Shown one piece after another: positions 1-5,130 of a stretch of 5,499 nucleotides of DNA. Origin of the DNA: Chthonomonadaceae bacterium (lineage in GTDB: Bacteria; Armatimonadota; Chthonomonadetes; Chthonomonadales; Chthonomonadaceae); assembly GCA_025355115.1 (NCBI GenBank), contig JANXLO010000636.1:1-5499 (forward strand), read 5' to 3'. Below the pieces are notes generated by a model. It was not told the DNA's origin. It ran no database searches and saw only the letters and a program-made list of their open reading frames with translations. Within the stretch, counting starts at the first letter, position 1. The number at the start of each line of letters is the position of its first letter. A program made the position numbers and the translations under genes.

Positions 1-2501
1 AGCTCCGCCTCCGCGCTCACCTGAGACCGCTTGTCGTTGCTGACCGGCGAGAATCGCCACGCCGCGCCCGTCGGGTCGGCGGACTGTCCGGTGACTCCCA
101 GCAATGCCGTGACGCCGCGCTTCAGCAGCTCGCGCTCCAAATACCGCACTGTATCGGCGAACTGCGTGAAGATTAGCACCTTCTCCCCTGGATGCCTTTT
201 CGTCAGCAACTCCACCAGGGCGGCGAGCTTAGCGTCCTTGTCCGGCTCCCACTCCGCGCATTTCGCCAGCACTTTCCGCAGCGCCGCCGCATCGGACTCC
301 AAATCTTTCTTCAGCGACGGACTGAACAACGCGGGCGCGAGCCATTTGAAGCGTTTTTTGTATTTTTTCGCGTAGATCCCATATACTTGTGCAGCGCGCG
401 CCTTCCCGTCTGGCTTTGAGCTAGCCGCGCCTGCGGGAGTGGCGGGCTTCACGGAGTCCGTGAAAACCTGCTGCGTGGAGAACTCGTTGGCGAACCCGAA
501 CTCGCCCGTCCAGGTGACTTCGCTCTCCGGATCCTCCGCCTCACCGCTCTCATCTGAGGATTCGCCTGCCGTATCCTCAGCATCCTCATCGAAGAACTGT
601 GAGTCGAGCAGATCCGCGTCCTGAGTGCCAATCGGGATCGGCAGGCCGTTCTCGATGGCGTGGAGGCAGATGCAGTTGCGGAGAATATGTCGCTCCACTG
701 AGAGCAGAAACGACTGCCCGCTCGACTCGAGGCGCTTGAACAGGTTCGTGCGGCAGAATCCCATCAGCCGTTTTCCTGCCCTAGAGAGATCGGCCAGTAA
801 TTTAGTCTCCGCATTTGTCGGCGGCTGATGGGGCCGGTTCTGGACGTAGTTTCCCAGGCCATAACGGGGCAGCGAGAGGCTGTTGATGATGGCAACCACA
901 TCCTCCGCGTAGAACTGAGCGTACTGGTCGTCTACCTCGAATTTCACGGTGAGCGGCTTGCGCGTAGGGAAGAAGGAGCGGGTGCCGTCCTCAAAAGTCA
1001 GGAAGCGTCGTTCGCCCTTCGTCTTCTGCCTGCCGCAGCCCGCGCAAGCCGCCTCGGTCGCCCCGATGACCGCCGTGCACTGCGGGCACTCGACGCTTGC
1101 GTAGTTGTCCTGAATGAAACTGCGCGTTCGCCGCACCATGTAGAGCCGCATCAGCTCGCGCCAGTCGTCGGGGAAGTCGCTCTTTTCGAAAGCGGCGAGC
1201 GATCGCGGCGACGCCTGATGGACTCGTGCGAATTCCGTCTCCCCGATCTTGCGCAGCAGATTTTCAGGCCGTATGCCGATGTCCTTGGTTTCCGGCACGA
1301 ACAGACGCAATTGATTGGAGAGGTCGAGGTAGGACTTGTTGTAGGGCGTCGCAGTGAGCAGAATGCACTTGCTTGAGTTCCTCTCGACATACTCCTGGAT
1401 CGCCCGATAAATTTTGCCCTCCCGGTTGCGCAGGTTGTGGCTTTCGTCGAGCAGCACTAGCCGGTAGCAGCGCAGGTCGGGCAGCTCCTGGAGCGCTCGA
1501 GTGAGGGAGAGCACACGGCCGCGTAGCCCGTAGGTGTGCCGATAATCCTCCCACATCTTGACGAGGTTCTTAGGGCAAAGAATGAGCGTCTCCGCGCTGT
1601 TGTTATCCTCGAACATGCGCGCCAGCGCCGTCGCCATCAGCGTCTTGCCCAGCCCGACGACGTCGCCGATGAGGACGCCTCCACGCTTGTCCAGATGCCG
1701 TGCCGCGATTTTGACGGCAGCGGTCTGGTAGTCGAACAGCCTGTTGCCGAATATCTTCGGCACCTGATACTCCGACAGCCCTGCCCTCGCTTCCTGGGAG
1801 AGGTGGTAGGCCATTTTGAGGTAGATATGGTAGGGAGGGAGGCTCTCCTCGCGGGCCCATGACTCCTCGATGATCTTGGCCAGCTCCTCCGATATGTCGA
1901 GGCACCAGTGGTCTGTCCAGCGGTCGTCGAACCATTTCGCCAGCTTCTTCGCGGCGTCGTAGTCGAGCACATCCACGTTCAGTTCACCCTGATGCTGCAA
2001 GCCCGCGAGCGTCAGATTGCTGCTCCCCAGATAACCGACAACGGGGTTGACGGGATCGGTGCGATGGAGCAGATAGAGCTTGGCGTGGAGGTGATGGCGT
2101 AGATAGAGCTTAACCACGACCTTCTTTGCCCTGATCTGCGCGGCCAAACGCTGTAGCCCCTCCTCATCCTCATTGCTCTGAAACCCGACTGTCAGTTGGG
2201 CCCGGAACTCCTCCGCCAGTTTTTTCCTCATCCGGTGCGCCGTCTGGTTGTCGATGCCTTCTGCCGTCTGGACAAGGCTCATGGCCGCCCGGAACTCCTC
2301 CTCCGGCGCCTTCTGCATCCCCACCAGCAGGCGGCAACAATGTCCCTCTCCGCCCGCCCACTGCTCCACGTGGCAACCGAGCTTCCGCCAGCCGCGCAGG
2401 TTGAAGTACCCCACGCAGAAATCGGCTCTGTCCGCGACCTTTAGAGTCTCCTCCAAAGCGGGGAGCAGAGACAGGTCTATGTTGTCGAAAATACGGGGCA
2501 T
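1..2501 (-). CDS. PLD-like nuclease / SNF2-family helicase fusion, 3' end cut by window edge
   Basis: Reading the minus strand from ATG at 2501 gives 833 codons without a stop, running off the left edge. Residues 1-200 form a phospholipase-D-like domain, with H139-A-K141 followed by GSSNLT at 159-164. The SNF2/HepA-type helicase follows. Its motif I is GDVVGLGKT (279-287), motif Ia is around ILCPKNL (307-313), motif II is DESH (352-355) and motif III is LLTATP (381-386). The second lobe begins with VLIFTQF (775-781); motifs V and VI lie off the edge. Between the lobes are a CPQC/CAGC zinc-ribbon-like pair (C472, C475, C486, C489) and an acidic linker (about 628-661). The family hydrolyses ATP to move along or remodel DNA, and the HKD domain suggests nuclease or DNA-end binding. 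Such proteins are cytoplasmic and often sit in defence or accessory islands, so an anti-phage role is inference. ATG 2501 is chosen because the conserved-looking N-terminus starts there. An in-frame GTG at about 2533 lacks a good ribosome site. Domain calls are sure; the biological role is not. Confidence 0.93.
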   Translation of the reverse strand, partial: MPRIFDNIDLSLLPALEETLKVADRADFCVGYFNLRGWRKLGCHVEQWAGGEGHCCRLLVGMQKAPEEEFRAAMSLVQTAEGIDNQTAHRMRKKLAEEFRAQLTVGFQSNEDEEGLQRLAAQIRAKKVVVKLYLRHHLHAKLYLLHRTDPVNPVVGYLGSSNLTLAGLQHQGELNVDVLDYDAAKKLAKWFDDRWTDHWCLDISEELAKIIEESWAREESLPPYHIYLKMAYHLSQEARAGLSEYQVPKIFGNRLFDYQTAAVKIAARHLDKRGGVLIGDVVGLGKTLMATALARMFEDNNSAETLILCPKNLVKMWEDYRHTYGLRGRVLSLTRALQELPDLRCYRLVLLDESHNLRNREGKIYRAIQEYVERNSSKCILLTATPYNKSYLDLSNQLRLFVPETKDIGIRPENLLRKIGETEFARVHQASPRSLAAFEKSDFPDDWRELMRLYMVRRTRSFIQDNYASVECPQCTAVIGATEAACAGCGRQKTKGERRFLTFEDGTRSFFPTRKPLTVKFEVDDQYAQFYAEDVVAIINSLSLPRYGLGNYVQNRPHQPPTNAETKLLADLSRAGKRLMGFCRTNLFKRLESSGQSFLLSVERHILRNCICLHAIENGLPIPIGTQDADLLDSQFFDEDAEDTAGESSDESGEAEDPESEVTWTGEFGFANEFSTQQVFTDSVKPATPAGAASSKPDGKARAAQVYGIYAKKYKKRFKWLAPALFSPSLKKDLESDAAALRKVLAKCAEWEPDKDAKLAALVELLTKRHPGEKVLIFTQFADTVRYLERELLKRGVTALLGVTGQSADPTGAAWRFSPVSNDKRSQVSAEAE

Positions 2502-2512
2502 GGCGCATCCAA

Positions 2513-2518
2513 CCTTTT
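2513..2518 (-). promoter_or_regulatory. Weak ribosome binding site of the helicase gene
   Basis: On the minus strand AAAAGG lies 11 nt before ATG 2501. It is a modest Shine-Dalgarno match with slightly long spacing, but it is the only purine-rich element near this start. A second ATG at 2508 is in another frame and does not open the helicase. Confidence 0.4.
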
Positions 2519-2593
2519 GCAGGCTCACGAAGAGTTGCCGTCACGAGAAGACAGCGAAAGGGCTACGGCAGGGGAAAAGCTCAGACACATGGA

Positions 2594-2606
2594 ATAATCC
2601 GATTAT
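2594..2606. repeat. 13-bp palindrome overlapping the -10 box and start point of the helicase promoter
   Basis: ATAATC (2594-2599), one central base, then GATTAT (2601-2606) form a perfect inverted repeat with 6-bp arms. It overlaps the TATAAT box and the predicted transcription start of the minus-strand promoter, where a repressor would block RNA polymerase. No regulator gene is visible in the window. Half of the symmetry is forced by the -10 box itself, so operator function is an inference. Confidence 0.4.
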
Positions 2607-2630
2607 AGCAAAGCGACGGGCATCTGTCAA
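2602..2630 (-). promoter_or_regulatory. Consensus sigma-70 promoter of the PLD-SNF2 helicase gene
   Basis: On the minus strand TTGACA (2630-2625) is followed by a 17-nt spacer and TATAAT (2607-2602), a perfect match to the housekeeping consensus at both boxes with ideal spacing. Transcription would start near 2595, giving a leader of about 94 nt before ATG 2501. The gene would be strongly expressed unless repressed. A 13-bp palindrome over the -10 box and start point is a candidate repressor site. Confidence 0.85.
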
Positions 2631-2638
2631 CGTTGCGA

Positions 2639-2666
2639 ACAGGCGTCCTGTAGTTCCCAGCAGGAA
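2639..2666. repeat. Two adjacent short inverted repeats in the divergent intergenic region
   Basis: ACAGG-CGT-CCTGT occupies 2639-2651 (5-bp arms, 3-nt centre). TTCC-CAGCA-GGAA occupies 2654-2666 (4-bp arms). Both are 13 bp wide and lie just upstream of the minus-strand -35 box and just upstream of a plus-strand -10-like TACAAT. They could be binding sites for a regulator of the divergent pair. The arms differ in sequence and are short, so chance is a real alternative. Confidence 0.25.
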
Positions 2667-2670
2667 GGGG

Positions 2671-2676
2671 TACAAT
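2671..2676 (+). promoter_or_regulatory. Possible -10 element for the NfeD-flotillin genes
   Basis: TACAAT matches five of six bases of the -10 consensus and lies about 100 nt upstream of the NfeD-like start. No recognisable -35 box stands 16-18 nt upstream (the sequence there is near CTGTAG), so an activator or another sigma factor would be needed. This is the best plus-strand candidate in the 277-bp intergenic region, but it is weak. Confidence 0.3.
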
Positions 2677-2733
2677 AACTGCGGGAACACCCGATTCGTA
2701 TTTAGAGTAGTAGGGCGGCTCATTTTCGTCCGT

Positions 2734-2750
2734 CTCACATAGATTGTGAG
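2734..2750. repeat. Inverted repeat CTCACA-N5-TGTGAG ahead of the NfeD-like gene
   Basis: The arms CTCACA (2734-2739) and TGTGAG (2745-2750) are perfectly complementary around the 5-nt centre TAGAT. The repeat lies 18 nt before the AGGAGG ribosome site of the NfeD-like gene. It could be a protein-binding operator or a small hairpin in the 5' untranslated leader. The half-sites resemble the CRP half-site TGTGA, but in inverted order (TCACA first), so it is not a normal CRP box. Confidence 0.35.
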
Positions 2751-2768
2751 CGGATGGCAGGCGCGGAG

Positions 2769-2774
2769 AGGAGG
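2769..2774 (+). promoter_or_regulatory. Strong ribosome binding site fixing the NfeD-like start
   Basis: A perfect AGGAGG is followed by 4 nt and ATG at 2779. It decides against the earlier in-frame GTG at 2746, which has no Shine-Dalgarno sequence and would place charged residues before the first membrane segment. Confidence 0.8.
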
Positions 2775-2778
2775 CATA

Positions 2779-3486
2779 ATGTCAGTATTTCTCGCGCTGA
2801 TGGTGGCGGGTTTGACTGGACTTCTCATCATGGCGATCCCGGCTTTAGGACGGCACGGCCATATAGGAACCTCGCACGGCATCACCCCCGGGCATGGAGG
2901 TCTGCACATCGGCCCTGCCCATACCGCTGGGCACATCGGAGCCGCACAGGCGGGCGGGCATGCCGGAGGAGCTCTCCCGGCGACAAATGGCGGCGTAGCG
3001 GCGGCCGGAAGTGCATTGACTGCCGCTGGGGAGGCAGTCCCGGCGCTGAGCGTGTTGCCCGGCTCTGGCCTCTCCCGTTTTCTGCCCTCGCCCCGCATGG
3101 TCTTCAGCCTGCTCGCGCTCTACGGCGCGTTCGGCAACGCGCTTCACAGCGGCCTGCACTGGTCGATGGGGCTGTCCGCCCTCGTGGCCGCACTACCTGC
3201 GGGACTGCTGGAGAAATTTGCGGTCACCCCACTATGGAATGTCATGCTCTCCGCGCAGGGAGAGCCCTGCTTGCCGCTCGAGTCCCTGACGTTCTGTGAG
3301 GCGGAGGCGGTCACGCCCTTCCCCAACGGCAGGGGCATCGTCGCGGTGGAGCGGGAAGGTCGCATGGTCCAATTCTCGGCGACGCTGCCGGAGGATCAGG
3401 CGCATATCGCCGTGCGGGTCGGGGACAAGATGCGCATCGAAGAGGTGGACGCGGCGCGGGAGCGCATGGTCGTCACATTGATGTAG
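2779..3486 (+). CDS. NfeD/YqiJ-like membrane protein with His/Gly-rich loop and C-terminal OB-fold
   Basis: This 235-residue protein starts at ATG 2779, behind a perfect AGGAGG. Residues 1-22 form a membrane segment. Residues 25-65 are a Gly-rich loop with eight histidines (26, 28, 33, 39, 43, 48, 52, 61), and an Ala/Gly/Pro-rich stretch follows to about 100. Hydrophobic stretches at about 107-122 and 130-150 give one or two further membrane segments. The last 65 residues look like the small beta-barrel (OB-fold) of NfeD proteins: a G-R-G-x-V-A-V strand (184-190), a V-Q-F-S-A strand (197-201) and V-G-D-K-M-R-I-E-E-V (214-223). It lacks the ClpP-type protease domain of long NfeD proteins. In known pairs the NfeD OB-fold protein accompanies an SPFH protein in membrane microdomains, and a flotillin follows here after 84 bp. 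The OB-fold assignment rests on pattern and context. The His-rich loop is not a usual part of the family and might bind metal. Confidence 0.8.
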   Translation: MSVFLALMVAGLTGLLIMAIPALGRHGHIGTSHGITPGHGGLHIGPAHTAGHIGAAQAGGHAGGALPATNGGVAAAGSALTAAGEAVPALSVLPGSGLSRFLPSPRMVFSLLALYGAFGNALHSGLHWSMGLSALVAALPAGLLEKFAVTPLWNVMLSAQGEPCLPLESLTFCEAEAVTPFPNGRGIVAVEREGRMVQFSATLPEDQAHIAVRVGDKMRIEEVDAARERMVVTLM

Positions 3487-3519
3487 AGCGGCGGCAATAG
3501 ATTTTTGATTGGATTGGAT

Positions 3520-3549
3520 GGCGCGCACCACGCAGAAGCGAGCCGCGCC
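3520..3549 (+). other. Possible stem-loop between the NfeD-like and flotillin genes
   Basis: GGCGCG (3520-3525) can pair with CGCGCC (3544-3549), leaving an 18-nt loop. It lies just before the flotillin ribosome site and has no T-tract, so it is not a terminator. It may tune processing or relative expression within a two-gene transcript. GC-rich chance pairing is a plausible alternative. Confidence 0.25.
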
Positions 3550-3556
3550 GGAAAGC

Positions 3557-3561
3557 AGGAG
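3557..3561 (+). promoter_or_regulatory. Ribosome binding site deciding the flotillin start
   Basis: AGGAG lies 9 nt before ATG 3571. It supports this start over the in-frame TTG at 3505, which would add 22 polar residues ahead of the membrane segment and has no Shine-Dalgarno sequence. Confidence 0.7.
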
Positions 3562-3570
3562 CGAACACAG

Positions 3571-4959
3571 ATGGATTGGATCATATTGGCGGGCGCCGTC
3601 GGCGCCGTCCTGATCTTGACTGCGGTCATCGTCACGACCTTCCTTCGCAGCGTCGATGCCGGGCAGATACTGCTCGCGGGCCGCGGCGGAAAACTGAAAA
3701 TCTATCGGGGGCCGTGTAAGGCGCTCGTCATCCCCGTCATCACACAGATAAGATTGATCCCAGCGCAGGCGATCAATGTGGACATCGAGATCACCGACCA
3801 GACGGCGGACGTGGACATCAACGGGCGTCCCGCCCCGGTCAAAGTCACCGTCAAAGCTTCGGCCATCGTAAGCGTCGGCGAGAACGACGCAATGGTCAAC
3901 ACTGCCGGCAACAAGTTCTTCTCCAAGCCGCCAATGGATCAGCTGCAGACCCTCACGGACGTCCTCTCGTCCGCGGGCCGCCGCGCCATCAACCTTCTGA
4001 AGCATGACCAGCTTTTCAACGCGCGCACCAGCAACCCCGCGCAGCCTGTGGCGGGGGTCGCGCTGACGGTTCCGACCATCGCCGGGCTCCACGGAGCGCT
4101 CGCGGTGCAGACGGATGACGACGAACTCGCGGTCATCATCAAGGACGCCTGTTCACGCGAGCTGCTCGACCTCGGGCTGACCTTCAACAGCCTCAACATC
4201 AAGGCGGTTCTGAGCGAAGTGGCCGAGGCCCGTCGCCGAGAATCTGCCGCTCGCGCCAAAGCCAGTGCCGACGTCGTGCAGGCTCAGGAAGAGCAGCGTG
4301 CGCGGATCGCGCAACTCGAGGCCGCGCAGAAGATCAACGATCAGGAGAAAAACCTGAACATGCAGATCGCATCAAACGGCGCTTCTATCGCCCGCGCCGA
4401 AGCCGAAAAACAGGCCGCCGTGCGCGGTCAGCGCGAGGCCGAACTCGCCGCGAACCAGATCACCCAGGCCCGCGCCGACGCCGAGCAGAACGTGATCCAG
4501 CAGGAGGCCGAGGGGCGTGCACAGGCGGCGAGAATCATCGCCATCGCCGAAGCCGAGGCGGGCGCGATCCGAATGAAGGCACAGGCACTGATGGAGTCCG
4601 GACAGGCCTACCTCGATCTGCGCAAACTTGAGCTGGCTCCTGCCCTGACCCGCGAAGTGGCAGGCGCACTCGCCAACGGGCAGTTCGTCAACTTCGGCAC
4701 GACCGGCGAAGGCGGGCACAGCGCCGCCGCCTCCGGCACGGACGACGTGATGCGCGTCGTGCAGACCCTCATGGCTGCGCAGGTCGTGGGCAATGCGACC
4801 AACGGCGGGAACAGCAACGGCGGCAAGCCTTACGTACGCCGCGACAACAGCGACCTGCTGAGCGCGGCGAACGTGGAGCCGGAGATCACGCCCTCCCGAG
4901 CTCAGGGCGGCAACCCGCAGGTGCCCCCAATTCCGCCAAGGCCGCAGGTGAGGAAGTAG
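3571..4959 (+). CDS. Flotillin-like SPFH-domain membrane scaffold protein
   Basis: This 462-residue protein begins with a single N-terminal membrane segment (residues 3-25). The SPFH/band-7 domain follows at about 27-215, starting with the typical S-V-D-A-G-Q strand (28-32). Residues 215-345 form a long helical region rich in Ala, Glu, Arg and Gln (for example A-R-A-E-A-E-K-Q-A-A, 274-283), the coiled coil by which flotillins oligomerise. The tail from about 405 is Asn/Gly- and then Pro-rich and probably disordered, ending in P-P-I-P-P-R-P. Flotillins form cytoplasmic-face scaffolds of membrane microdomains that influence fluidity, secretion and protease localisation. Pairing with the upstream NfeD-like protein fits YqiJ/YqiK or stomatin-partner operons, and co-transcription across 84 bp is likely. 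The SPFH part appears to hold an extra Ala/Thr/Gly-rich stretch at about 150-182 before I-I-K-D (189-192). Length and order fit bacterial flotillins; the exact subfamily is not settled. Confidence 0.9.
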   Translation: MDWIILAGAVGAVLILTAVIVTTFLRSVDAGQILLAGRGGKLKIYRGPCKALVIPVITQIRLIPAQAINVDIEITDQTADVDINGRPAPVKVTVKASAIVSVGENDAMVNTAGNKFFSKPPMDQLQTLTDVLSSAGRRAINLLKHDQLFNARTSNPAQPVAGVALTVPTIAGLHGALAVQTDDDELAVIIKDACSRELLDLGLTFNSLNIKAVLSEVAEARRRESAARAKASADVVQAQEEQRARIAQLEAAQKINDQEKNLNMQIASNGASIARAEAEKQAAVRGQREAELAANQITQARADAEQNVIQQEAEGRAQAARIIAIAEAEAGAIRMKAQALMESGQAYLDLRKLELAPALTREVAGALANGQFVNFGTTGEGGHSAAASGTDDVMRVVQTLMAAQVVGNATNGGNSNGGKPYVRRDNSDLLSAANVEPEITPSRAQGGNPQVPPIPPRPQVRK

Positions 4960-4962
4960 ATG

Positions 4963-4979
4963 AGAGGTACTCTGCCTCT
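4963..4979 (+). terminator. Weak hairpin just after the flotillin stop
   Basis: AGAGG (4963-4967) pairs with CCTCT (4975-4979) around a 7-nt loop, followed by only two or three T residues. The stem is short and the T-tract poor, so at best it is a leaky terminator between the flotillin and the protease gene. Confidence 0.2.
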
Positions 4980-5051
4980 TTCCTGACCGTTTGAGCAGGG
5001 GGTCGAGCCGTTCCTCTGAGTGATGCGCGACGACCCGGTCTCGGTGTATCC

Positions 5052-5057
5052 TATAGT
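5052..5057 (+). promoter_or_regulatory. Possible -10 element upstream of the serine protease
   Basis: TATAGT resembles a -10 box and sits 73 nt before the protease ATG, within the 171-bp gap after the flotillin. The positions 16-18 nt upstream (near GACGAC) do not resemble a -35 box. An independent promoter is therefore possible but not demonstrated, and read-through from the flotillin is the alternative. Confidence 0.25.
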
Positions 5058-5071
5058 CCACAGGCGTGTAG

Positions 5072-5090
5072 CGGCCCGTTCATTGGGCCG
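5072..5090 (+). other. Stem-loop in the leader of the serine protease gene
   Basis: CGGCCC (5072-5077) and GGGCCG (5085-5090) are perfectly complementary around the 7-nt loop GTTCATT, with a possible G-U pair outside. It lies 26 nt before the ribosome site. It has no T-tract, so it is not a typical terminator. It could be an operator or an mRNA structure affecting stability or translation. Confidence 0.4.
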
Positions 5091-5116
5091 TCTATCGCGG
5101 GATCGCAAACGGATAT

Positions 5117-5122
5117 AGGGAG
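5117..5122 (+). promoter_or_regulatory. Ribosome binding site of the serine protease
   Basis: AGGGAG lies 8 nt before ATG 5131, a good match with ideal spacing. It fixes the start and thereby the absence of a signal peptide. Confidence 0.7.
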
Positions 5123-5130
5123 TAACGACG

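Noticed and set aside
31..624. Plus-strand open frames near the left edge
   Set aside because: They are antisense to the helicase linker and second-lobe sequence. Their Ser-rich products reflect the complement of acidic and alanine codons.
828..1376. Open frame of 182 codons on the plus strand inside the helicase gene
   Set aside because: It lies antisense to conserved helicase sequence, including the zinc-ribbon codons. Its product has no recognisable domain, and it is explained by GC-rich codon structure.
2170..2544. Minus-strand frame of 124 codons at the helicase N-terminus
   Set aside because: It is shifted against the frame that carries the PLD and helicase motifs and ends inside it; it is a shadow of the real gene.
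2525..2590. Possible 21-codon upstream reading frame in the helicase leader (minus strand)
   Set aside because: Its ATG would lie only about 5 nt from the predicted transcript start, with no ribosome site. The peptide shows no attenuator-like codon run and no conserved feature.
2734..2750. CRP or LacI-type operator reading of the CTCACA/TGTGAG repeat
   Set aside because: The half-sites are in inverted order with a 5-nt centre, unlike the CRP consensus TGTGA-N6-TCACA. I keep it only as an unassigned inverted repeat.
3232..4092. Open frame of 286 codons on the minus strand across the NfeD-like and flotillin genes
   Set aside because: It is antisense to two well-supported genes, spans their intergenic gap, and gives a charged, domain-less product. 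It is a shadow frame.
4960..5130. Small RNA or riboswitch in the gap before the protease
   Set aside because: Only one short perfect stem and one weak hairpin are present, with no recognisable riboswitch core or strong terminator.
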